Assembly: GCA_035463115.1 (NCBI GenBank)
Contig: DATHTO010000080.1
Span: 1 to 16,003, forward strand
Length of the DNA stretch: 16,003 bases
Direction: 5' to 3'
Origin: BPGL01 sp035463115
Lineage (GTDB): Bacteria > Actinomycetota > UBA4738 > HRBIN12
In this document: positions 6,463-13,023 of the stretch, piece by piece
Layout: each line of letters begins with the position of its first letter
Position numbering within the stretch: the stretch's first letter is position 1
Translations under genes and position numbers: made by a program
The notes under the pieces: model-generated
Told to the model about the DNA's origin: nothing
The model's database searches: none
What the model saw: the letters and a program-made list of their open reading frames with translations, nothing else

Positions 6463-7645
6463 GCTCGACCGCCCGTCGTTCCCTCGGCGCGCCGACCACC
6501 GCGCGGGCGAGGTTCCGACCGGCGTACCAGCTCCCCGACACGAACCGCATCGTCGGGCCGAAGCTCCACGCGGCCGGCGCTCCGACGAAGTGGAGACCGT
6601 CGACGGACGATTCGAAGCCGTCGCGCAGGAGCGGGTATCCCGCGGCTCGGCGGATCCCGGCGAGCAGCGTTCGATCCAGGAACGCGTAGCGCTCGAGGTC
6701 CACGCGGTAGCCCGTTCCGAACAGGACGTGGTCGACGACACGTTCGCTGCCATCGTCGAGCTCCGCGCGGACGCGGTGTCCCGTGACGCCGACGCTGTCG
6801 ACGCGGCGGCCGAGCTCGATCGGGATGTCGCGCAGCCGATCCTGGAGCCACGCCGCTCCCGCGGGCCGGATCGATCGGCGCGCGATGGGATCCTGCAGCG
6901 CTCGCGGCAGCCGGCGGAACAGGTCGGTGGCGCCGACCACGCGCGACAACCCCATCGGACCCACGTCGGTCGGCGCGTACACGAGCGGCGCGTACGCGCC
7001 GAGGATCCGGTGGTACTTGCCTCCGTGCAGCCAGTTGATCTTCGGTGCCCGTACGACGACCTCGACGTCTGCGCCCGACTCGTGGAGCAGCGCGGCCGAC
7101 TCCAAGGCGCTCTGCCCGCCGCCGACGACGAGCACCGAACGACCGGCGAACGACGACAGGTCCTCATGATCGGCGGTGTGCGACACGTACCGACGGTCCA
7201 CGCCGTCGGCGATACCGGGGCGGTACGGGAACGCGGCGATCCCGGCGGCGACGACGACGCGAGTCGCCCGCACGATCTCGCCGTCCTCGAGGCGGATCGC
7301 GAACCCATCTCCGTCGCGCGCGACGAGATCGATGGTGCGGCGATCGACGTCGGGAGCGACCTGACGCTGCACCCACATGCCGTACTCGACGAATCGATCG
7401 AGCGGATACGGCATGTCGATCGGGGTCGCGGTCTGCGCGGCGTGCGCCTGGATCGAGTAGGGGCTCGCGTGGCCGATCATGCTGGTCGCGGTGCGGTTCG
7501 ACCGCAGGAGCATCCCCTTCGGCATGACGCGCCAGAACGACATCGGATCGCCGAAGATCCGCGCGTCGACACCCGCCGAACGCAGGTACGCGGTCGCCGA
7601 GAGCCCGTACGGCCCCGCTCCCAGCACGATCACATCCGACGTCAC
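6446..7645 (-). CDS. FAD-dependent oxidoreductase, FMO/lysine-hydroxylase-like
   Basis: 399 residues from the GTG at 7645. An N-terminal FAD-binding dinucleotide fold reads DVIVLGAGPYGLSA (4-17). A second nucleotide-binding motif, VLVVGGGQSALESA (171-184), is expected to bind NAD(P)H. FGTGYR (309-314) matches the ATG-type linker of flavin monooxygenases, and GLHFVGAPA (350-358) is the conserved flavin-contact segment near the C-terminus. The two-domain layout and length fit single-component flavoprotein monooxygenases or pyridine nucleotide-disulfide-type oxidoreductases; no redox-active Cys pair is seen near the flavin, which disfavours a disulfide reductase. No signal peptide, so cytoplasmic. 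It lies 25 bases after the Wzz-like gene and overlaps the ATP-grasp gene. It might oxidise the substrate that the ligase then joins, but nothing in the sequence names that substrate. Confidence 0.85.
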   Translation of the reverse strand: MTSDVIVLGAGPYGLSATAYLRSAGVDARIFGDPMSFWRVMPKGMLLRSNRTATSMIGHASPYSIQAHAAQTATPIDMPYPLDRFVEYGMWVQRQVAPDVDRRTIDLVARDGDGFAIRLEDGEIVRATRVVVAAGIAAFPYRPGIADGVDRRYVSHTADHEDLSSFAGRSVLVVGGGQSALESAALLHESGADVEVVVRAPKINWLHGGKYHRILGAYAPLVYAPTDVGPMGLSRVVGATDLFRRLPRALQDPIARRSIRPAGAAWLQDRLRDIPIELGRRVDSVGVTGHRVRAELDDGSERVVDHVLFGTGYRVDLERYAFLDRTLLAGIRRAAGYPLLRDGFESSVDGLHFVGAPAAWSFGPTMRFVSGSWYAGRNLARAVVGAPRERRAVERVGAH

Positions 7646-7651
7646 GGTCTC

Positions 7652-7657
7652 CCTCCT
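7652..7657 (-). promoter_or_regulatory. Ribosome binding site of the flavoprotein gene
   Basis: AGGAGG on the minus strand, 6 bases before the GTG at 7645, lies in the short gap after the Wzz-like gene. It fixes the start immediately before the first FAD-binding strand, rather than at the open frame reaching to 7840. Confidence 0.75.
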
Positions 7658-7670
7658 CGTGTCGTTCGTC

Positions 7671-9266
7671 TCATCCGTCGCCCCGCGGCGCTGCGGTCGC
7701 GGCAGGTGCGTCGCGGCGTCCGGTCGTCGTCGTCGCGCCCGAGGTCGCTCGATCGGCGGCGTCGGGGTGAAGCACCACGACACCGAGCAGCGGCGTTCCG
7801 AGCGCGTCCATCTCCTCGCGCCTGCGGGCGAGCTCATCACGGTCGACGTCGTTCCATGTCACGAAGATCGCGACGTCCGATGCCGCGACGAGCGTTCCAC
7901 CGTCCGCTCCGCCCTCGAGCGGCGGTGCCAGGACGAACGCCACGTCCGAGCTGCTCGCGGCCGCGTCGACGATCCGCGATGCCTCGTCCATGTCGAGGAA
8001 CGCCAGCCGTCGGGGATCCGCGGACGCGATCGCGATGTCGAGGTTCGGAACCGACGTCGCGCGGATCAGCGCGGAGCGGTCGAGACCGGCGGCCGGCGGG
8101 GCGGTCGGGTCTGCGTGCAGCATCGCCGCGAGTCGTCCCGGCGATGCCGGCCAGACCGACACGACCGTGACCCGACGTCCGTCGGTCGCCAAGACGGCCC
8201 CGAGGTTGGCCGCGACGTAGGACGTGGCGAGGTCGTCGTGCGCGGCGACGATCGCGATCGTTCGCGGCCGGCCAGCGGCCAGCGCGGCGACCTCGTGCGT
8301 CGAGCCACTCGCGTCGAGGGCGACGAGCAGGTTGGTGCGCAGCCGCCTGAAAGCGTGTGCCGCTCGCGCCCGTCCGTCGGCCATCAGACCGTCGCCGTTC
8401 GTGCTCGCGGCGAGGTTCTTCGGCATCCCGACCTCACCGAGCACACGCGCTCCCATCGCGGCCCCGACCTCTTTGGTCGTGCGGATCTTCCGGTCGAGCG
8501 ACTCGATCGCGATGACGGCGGCGATCGCGAGCAGCACGCCGACGAGCGCGCCGAACAGCGCGTTCGCGACGAACGGCGGTCCCGAGGACGAGAGCGGCCG
8601 CACCGCCTCGGCGATGATCCGACCGGGCAACATCCCCGTCGTCGCAGACGACGCCACGCGCTGCTCCAGGACCGTGATCTCCGCGACGATCGCCGAGGCC
8701 TCGGCACGGTTCGCCCCGGCCTCGGACCCTCGGACGTCGTCATCCGACCGGAGCCTCCGCAGGCGCGTGAGCAGGTCGTCGATCCGCTCGTCGATCAGAG
8801 CGGTCACCGCCTCGATGCCGTTCAACGATGACTCACGCCGGAAGTCGAGGTACGCGTCACCGAAGGCGTCGGCGAGGCGCTGGGCCTCCATCGGCGTGGC
8901 GGCGGACACCGAGATCCGGAGGATGTTCGTGTCGACCGGAACGTCGACCGTGACCGACGGCAGGAGCTCCGGCGCCGACGTCTCGAGGCCGAGCGTGTCC
9001 ACGACGCGCTCGGCGACGGCCGGCGACCGCGCGACCTCCTTCTCCGTGCCCATGTTGATCGCCGTGGGAAGCGCCTCGACCGGCGCGCCCACGAGAACCG
9101 TCGTCGTCGCGGTGAAGTGCCTCGGCTGGAGGCCCGCGACGAGGACGGCGGCCAAGGCGCACGCGACGACGATCGACGCGGCCACAAGCCAGTGACGGCG
9201 GATCGACCCGAGCACGTCGCTCGTCGCGGGAACCTCGTCGTCGCCTACGCGCTCGCGCGTCGCCAT
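7671..9266 (-). CDS. Wzz-like chain-length determinant fused to a degenerate BY-kinase domain
   Basis: 531 residues from the ATG at 9266, preceded by a GAGAGAGGTGAG purine run. A Wzz-type co-polymerase regulates polysaccharide chain length at the membrane. Two membrane segments (about 26-46 and 232-254) bracket an outer domain of some 185 residues with a coiled-coil-prone helix around 150-205. The cytoplasmic half keeps the AFRRLRTNL signature (305-313) that precedes a bacterial tyrosine kinase domain, but the nucleotide site has decayed. Where Walker A (GxxGxGKT/S) is expected it reads IVAAHDDLATSYVAANLG (339-356) with no GKT. The A' strand reads VVSVWPASP, lacking the Asp, and the Walker B position reads VAFVLAPP instead of V-I-D-x-P-P. 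Only two tyrosines occur and none in the Thr/Ala-rich tail, so autophosphorylation on a C-terminal Tyr cluster is not possible. It is the first gene of the leftward operon. Confidence 0.85.
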   Translation of the reverse strand: MATRERVGDDEVPATSDVLGSIRRHWLVAASIVVACALAAVLVAGLQPRHFTATTTVLVGAPVEALPTAINMGTEKEVARSPAVAERVVDTLGLETSAPELLPSVTVDVPVDTNILRISVSAATPMEAQRLADAFGDAYLDFRRESSLNGIEAVTALIDERIDDLLTRLRRLRSDDDVRGSEAGANRAEASAIVAEITVLEQRVASSATTGMLPGRIIAEAVRPLSSSGPPFVANALFGALVGVLLAIAAVIAIESLDRKIRTTKEVGAAMGARVLGEVGMPKNLAASTNGDGLMADGRARAAHAFRRLRTNLLVALDASGSTHEVAALAAGRPRTIAIVAAHDDLATSYVAANLGAVLATDGRRVTVVSVWPASPGRLAAMLHADPTAPPAAGLDRSALIRATSVPNLDIAIASADPRRLAFLDMDEASRIVDAAASSSDVAFVLAPPLEGGADGGTLVAASDVAIFVTWNDVDRDELARRREEMDALGTPLLGVVVLHPDAADRATSGATTTTGRRDAPAATAAPRGDG

Positions 9267-9361
9267 CTCACCTCTCTCGTCTGGGCCGTTCGCAGACGGC
9301 TCCGAGGAAGCGTGCGCGACATCGCATAGTCCCGACGTCGCTCATACGGCTTACTCGTGGT

Positions 9362-9377
9362 TACGACGCGCGTCGTA
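9362..9377. promoter_or_regulatory. Palindromic operator candidate, TACGACGCGCGTCGTA
   Basis: A perfect 16-base palindrome; beyond one T/T mismatch the flanks GG and CC also pair, making a 22-base symmetric site (9359-9380). It starts 96 bases upstream of the Wzz-like gene and ends 125 bases upstream of the dehydrogenase gene. The half-sites and 4-base spacing match the palindrome at 633-648 exactly, so one dimeric regulator could control both divergent pairs in the locus. Confidence 0.6.
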
Positions 9378-9487
9378 TCCCGTGAGGCGTTCCACTCTCT
9401 AGCATCCTTGTCCCCGACTCCGAACGCCCACGCCGTTGGCGTCGTCATGTCGGGCACGGGCATACGAGCGAGCGCGCACGAACGCGG

Positions 9488-9494
9488 AAGGAGG
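9488..9494 (+). promoter_or_regulatory. Ribosome binding site of the dehydrogenase gene
   Basis: AAGGAGG, 8 bases before the GTG at 9503, is a strong Shine-Dalgarno match and fixes that GTG as the start of the right-hand operon. Confidence 0.75.
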
Positions 9495-9502
9495 CGACGA
9501 GG

Positions 9503-10549
9503 GTGCAGATCGGGGTCGTGGGTTGCGGGTACTGGGGCTCGAAACATCTGCGGGTGTTGGGATCGATCCCTCACGTCGAGAACGTCGTGGCGATCGACGC
9601 CTCGGAGGATCGACTGCGTGCCGTCGCCGAGGCGTTCCCGACGGCGACGCTCGCCCGCCGGCTGGATGACGTGCTCCCGCGTCTCGACGGGCTCGTCGTC
9701 GCCACACCGCCGCAGTCGCACGTCGCCCTCGCCACGCAGGCGATCGACGCCGGGTGCCCCGTGCTGGTCGAGAAGCCGCTGGCCACGAAGGCGCGGGACG
9801 CGAAGCGGCTCGTCGACCTCGCCGACGCGCGGAGCGTCCCCGTGATGGTCGGTCATACCTTCGAGCACAACGCCGCGGTCTGGAAGCTCCGGGAGCTGGT
9901 CCGCAACGACGACCTCGGGCCCGTCTACTACGCCGACGCCGCGCGCCTGAACCTCGGCCTGTACCAGAGCGACGTGAACGTGATCTGGGATCTGGCGCCG
10001 CACGACATCTCGATCTTCAACTTCGTGCTGTCATCGACGCCGTCGTGGGTGGAGGCATGGGGATCGTGCCACGCGCATCCGCTGCTCGAGGATGTCGCCT
10101 ACGTCCGCCTCTATTACGCCGATGCCGGTGTCATGGCGAACATCCACGTGAGCTGGCTCGACCCGTGCAAGGTTCGGCGCGTCACGCTCGTCGGGAGCCA
10201 CCAGATGGCGGTGTACAACGACCTCGCCAGCGAGCCGCTCCGGATCTTCGACAAAGGCGTCGAGATGCTCGTGAGCGACGAGGACGTCGGCGGGATGCCG
10301 ATGTCGTACCGCTACGGCGACATCCTGTCACCGTTCGTCGCGGCCGAGGAACCGCTCGCCGTGCAAGACCGACGGTTCGTCGGCGTCGTGATGAGTCGCG
10401 ACATCGATTCGACGAACGCCCGCAACGGCGTCGCCGTCGTCGAGGTCCTCGAGGCGGCCGAGCGGGCGCTGCGCGAGCAGCGACGGGTCGAGGTCGACGA
10501 GGTGAGGGCGGACGGCGAGCTGGCCGTCGCCGTGGGCGAAGCCGGATGA
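9503..10549 (+). CDS. Gfo/Idh/MocA nucleotide-sugar dehydrogenase, WbpB/WlbA-like
   Basis: 348 residues from the GTG at 9503. The N-terminal NAD(P)-binding fold begins IGVVGCGYWGSKHLRVLG (3-20), the usual GxGxxG with the W of this subgroup. The EKP motif (90-92, in VLVEKPLATK) supplies the catalytic-site Lys, and WDLAPHD (162-168) carries the conserved His167. The C-terminal beta-sheet domain is complete. WbpB/WlbA members oxidise C3 of a UDP-N-acetylglucosaminuronate, giving the 3-keto sugar that an aminotransferase then aminates. The next two genes are exactly such an aminotransferase and an acetyltransferase, which supports this role over general sugar or inositol dehydrogenase. No UDP-GlcNAc 6-dehydrogenase lies in the window, so the true substrate could be a different UDP- or dTDP-sugar. 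The stop overlaps the next start by ATGA. Confidence 0.85.
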   Translation: MQIGVVGCGYWGSKHLRVLGSIPHVENVVAIDASEDRLRAVAEAFPTATLARRLDDVLPRLDGLVVATPPQSHVALATQAIDAGCPVLVEKPLATKARDAKRLVDLADARSVPVMVGHTFEHNAAVWKLRELVRNDDLGPVYYADAARLNLGLYQSDVNVIWDLAPHDISIFNFVLSSTPSWVEAWGSCHAHPLLEDVAYVRLYYADAGVMANIHVSWLDPCKVRRVTLVGSHQMAVYNDLASEPLRIFDKGVEMLVSDEDVGGMPMSYRYGDILSPFVAAEEPLAVQDRRFVGVVMSRDIDSTNARNGVAVVEVLEAAERALREQRRVEVDEVRADGELAVAVGEAG

Positions 10550-11685
10550 GCACCGTCTCGCAGGCAACGCGACCGCGGGTTCCACTGCTCGACCTCAACG
10601 CCACGTCGGCAGAGATCCGCGAGGAGCTCGATGCCGCGTGGAGCGACGTCGTCGGGTCGTCGGCGTTCGTGGGAGGTCCGCCGTTGGCCGCGTTCGAGGA
10701 TCGATGGGCCGCGTACTGCGGCCGTCGACACGCCGTCGGCGTCGCGAACGGGACCGACGGGCTCGAGCTCGCCCTGCGCGCTCTCGGGATCGGACACGGC
10801 GACGAGGTGATCGTGCCGACCAACACCTTCGTCGCGACGGTCGAAGCCGTCGTGTTCGCGGGTGCGACGCCGCGGCTGATCGACGTCGATCCTCGATCCC
10901 TCGTGATCGACCCTTCGGCGATCGACGACGCGATCACACCGCGGACCGCCGCCGTCGTCGCGGTCCACCTGCACGGGAACATGCCGGACATGGATGCCGT
11001 GACACGCGTCGCCGATGCCCGTGGCATCGCGGTCCTCGAGGATGCTGCGCAGGCTCACGGGGCCACCTGGCGAGGCCGGCCCGCCGGATCGTTCGGGGTC
11101 GCGTCGTGCTTCAGCTTCTACCCGGGCAAGAACCTCGGCGCGTTCGGCGACGCCGGAGCGGTCGTCACCGACGACGAGGAGCTCGCGGCCACGATCCGTT
11201 CGCTCGCCAACCACGGCAGGGCGGCCGCCGGTCCCAACGTGCACGAGCGACTCGGGCGCAACAGCCGGCTCGACACGCTGCAGGCGGCCGTGCTCAGCGC
11301 GAAGCTCCGGCGCCTCGACGCGTGGAACGAACGACGACGGCGCGCCGCCGACATCTACCGCTCGCAGCTGCCACCGTCCGTCGCCCCGGTCGAGATCACC
11401 GAGGGCGTCGACCCCGCCTACCACCAGTTCGTCATCCGCGTGCAGGAGCGTGATCGGATCCGAGCCGAGCTCGCGATCCATGGCGTCGATACGGGCATCC
11501 ACTACCCGGTGCCGTGCCATGCGCACGAACCGTTCCGGGGGTTCGCGACGTCGCCGCTGCCGATCGCGGAGTCGGCCGCCGCCGAGATCCTGTCCCTTCC
11601 GATGTTCCCGCAGCTGACGGTGGACCAGATCGGGTCCGTCTGCGAGAGCCTTGCGGCTGTGGGAGCTGATGGGCCTGCCACGTGA
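10546..11685 (+). CDS. DegT/DnrJ/EryC1 sugar aminotransferase, WbpE-like
   Basis: 379 residues from the ATG at 10546, which overlaps the previous stop as ATGA. These PLP enzymes transfer an amino group to a keto-sugar nucleotide. The PLP-binding Lys195 sits in SFYPGKNLGAFGDAGAV (190-206), the family hallmark. Asp166 in VLEDAAQAHGA contacts the PLP ring nitrogen, and ANGTDGL (67-73) holds the phosphate. The start PLLDLNATSAEIREEL and the C-terminal GIHYP-type segment (HGVDTGIHYPVPCH) are also typical, and the length is normal. Following a 3-dehydrogenase and preceding a hexapeptide acetyltransferase, it most likely makes a 3-amino sugar nucleotide (WbpE/WlbC role). The family is certain; the carbon position is inferred from neighbours. 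Confidence 0.92.
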   Translation: MSTVSQATRPRVPLLDLNATSAEIREELDAAWSDVVGSSAFVGGPPLAAFEDRWAAYCGRRHAVGVANGTDGLELALRALGIGHGDEVIVPTNTFVATVEAVVFAGATPRLIDVDPRSLVIDPSAIDDAITPRTAAVVAVHLHGNMPDMDAVTRVADARGIAVLEDAAQAHGATWRGRPAGSFGVASCFSFYPGKNLGAFGDAGAVVTDDEELAATIRSLANHGRAAAGPNVHERLGRNSRLDTLQAAVLSAKLRRLDAWNERRRRAADIYRSQLPPSVAPVEITEGVDPAYHQFVIRVQERDRIRAELAIHGVDTGIHYPVPCHAHEPFRGFATSPLPIAESAAAEILSLPMFPQLTVDQIGSVCESLAAVGADGPAT

Positions 11686-12355
11686 CGTCAGAGGCCGTGA
11701 GGTCGAGGAGCCGACCGTGGTGGACGACGGGGTGGTCCTCGGCTACGCGCGCGAGCGCGACGACGAGATGGGTCTCGAGCTCGGCCCGGGCGCCTGGCTG
11801 CGGAGCGGAACGATCGTCTACTCCGGGTCGTCGATCGGTCGCCGGTTCCGCACCGGCCATCACGTGGTGATCCGGGAAGACACGTCGATCGGAGACGACG
11901 TGTCGGTGTGGAGCAACAGCATCGTCGACTACGGCTGTGTGATCGGTGATCGCGTGAAGATCCACGCGAACTGCTACGTGGCCCAGTACACCGAGATCTG
12001 CGACGACGCGTTCCTCGCGCCCGGCGTCTGCGTCGCGAACGATCTGTTCCCCGGCAACGCGACGTCCGCGGCGGCGATGCGCGGCCCCTGGATCGGGCCG
12101 GGGGCGCAGCTGGGCGTCAACGTCACCGTCGTGCCGTTCGTGTCGATCGGCGCAGGCGCCATCATCGGCGCGGGCGCCGTCGTGACGCGAGACATCCCGG
12201 ACGGCGTGCTCGCCTACGGGAACCCCGCCGTCGTCGTCAAGCGCGTGGACGAGATCGACATCGAGGAGCGGGTCCGTGACCGGGCGAGCCGCGCGGATCG
12301 CGGCGGGAGCCGGTCGGCGATCCGGACGCGAGCCCCCGGAGACCTTCCGAGGTGA
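11669..12355 (+). CDS. Left-handed beta-helix (hexapeptide) acetyltransferase, WbpD/WlbB-like
   Basis: 228 residues from the ATG at 11669, which overlaps the aminotransferase end by 17 bases and has GGGAG just before it; a TTG at 11651 would add six residues. Repeated hexapeptides form a left-handed beta-helix (for example SIGRRF, SIGDDV, VIGDRV, SIGAGA, IIGAGA). An inserted loop (NDLFPGNATSAAAMRGP) interrupts the coils, as in acetyltransferases that act on UDP-3-amino sugars. The helix ends in AVVTRDIPDGVLAYGNPA, the usual cap, followed by an Arg-rich tail of about 35 residues that looks disordered. The likely reaction is acetyl-CoA-dependent N-acetylation of the amine made by the preceding aminotransferase. 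Transfer to another position or sugar cannot be excluded. Confidence 0.85.
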   Translation: MGLPRDVRGREVEEPTVVDDGVVLGYARERDDEMGLELGPGAWLRSGTIVYSGSSIGRRFRTGHHVVIREDTSIGDDVSVWSNSIVDYGCVIGDRVKIHANCYVAQYTEICDDAFLAPGVCVANDLFPGNATSAAAMRGPWIGPGAQLGVNVTVVPFVSIGAGAIIGAGAVVTRDIPDGVLAYGNPAVVVKRVDEIDIEERVRDRASRADRGGSRSAIRTRAPGDLPR

Positions 12356-13023
12356 ACGACGTCGCGCCGCTGACGGACGAACGAGCTCGCGCGGTGAGCG
12401 TCGAGGGTCTGGGCAGACGGGCGTTCGACCTCGTCGTGGGCGGGATGCTGCTCGTCCTGCTGCTGCCCGTGATCGCCCTCGTCGCCGGCGCGGTCTCGAT
12501 CTCGACGCCGGGCCCGGCGTTGTTCCGTCAGGTCAGGGTGGGGAGGAACGAGGAGCGGTTCCGGATGTTCAAGTTCCGGACGATGTACGTGGATTCCGAC
12601 GACGAGCCGCACCGCAGGTTCGTCACGTCGGTGCTCTCCGATCGGAACGGCGCGCTCGGCCGACCCGGCCTGCAGAAGCTCGAGCACGACCCGCGGGTGA
12701 CGAAGCTCGGCGCGTTCCTGCGGCGGTCGAGCATCGACGAGCTGCCCCAGCTGTTCAACGTGATGGCCGGCTCGATGTCCCTCGTCGGGCCACGCCCGGT
12801 GCTTCCGTGGGAGGCGGAGCTCTTCGCACCGCATCATCGCCGGCGGTTCGAGGTCACGCCGGGGATCACGGGCCTGTGGCAGGTCAGGGGCCGCAGCTCG
12901 TTGTCGATGCTCGAGGCGCTGGACCTCGACGTCGAGTACGTGGCGACGCGATCGTTCTGGCTCGATCTCGCGATCCTCGTCAAGACGATCCCGACGGTGC
13001 TGTTCGAAAGGACGGCAGCATGA
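12352..13023 (+). CDS. Polyprenyl-phosphate sugar-1-phosphate transferase (bacterial sugar transferase)
   Basis: 223 residues from the GTG at 12352, overlapping the previous stop as GTGA. This family moves a sugar-1-phosphate from a nucleotide sugar to undecaprenyl phosphate, the committed first step of glycan assembly. One N-terminal hydrophobic segment (about 26-50, VVGGMLLVLLLPVIALVAG) is followed by the catalytic core: FRQVRVGRNEERFRMFKFRTM (58-78), SSIDELPQL with the Asp-Glu catalytic pair (126-134), SLVGPRPV (143-150) and TGLWQVRGRS (173-182). It is the short form, comparable to WbaP/PglC cores, without the large N-terminal membrane domain of WbaP-type enzymes. It sits between sugar-nucleotide synthesis and the flippase, as expected for the initiator. 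The sugar it loads cannot be read from the sequence; the 3-acetamido sugar made by the preceding genes is a candidate. Confidence 0.93.
   Translation: MNDVAPLTDERARAVSVEGLGRRAFDLVVGGMLLVLLLPVIALVAGAVSISTPGPALFRQVRVGRNEERFRMFKFRTMYVDSDDEPHRRFVTSVLSDRNGALGRPGLQKLEHDPRVTKLGAFLRRSSIDELPQLFNVMAGSMSLVGPRPVLPWEAELFAPHHRRRFEVTPGITGLWQVRGRSSLSMLEALDLDVEYVATRSFWLDLAILVKTIPTVLFERTAA

Larger units (their letters stand above)
9267..9502. promoter_or_regulatory. Divergent promoter region between the two main operons
   Basis: These 236 bases separate the leftward Wzz-led operon from the rightward dehydrogenase-led operon, so both promoters should lie here. The clearest element is the palindrome at 9362-9377. 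A short ACGCC-GTT-GGCGT hairpin lies at 9430-9442. A TAGCAT at 9400-9405 could be a rightward -10 element, but no convincing -35 accompanies it. I see no coding frame with a ribosome site here. Confidence 0.6.

Noticed and set aside
6463..7308. A 282-residue N-terminal extension of the ATP-grasp protein
   Set aside because: The extension overlaps the flavoprotein gene in another frame, is rich in Ser/Arg with no domain, and the ATP-grasp homology begins only after the GTG at 6462.
12276..13019. Fusion of a plus-strand frame to the flippase N-terminus
   Set aside because: The open frame extends upstream through the sugar transferase gene out of phase and carries no domain; the ATG at 13020 overlaps the transferase stop exactly and starts the MurJ-like protein.
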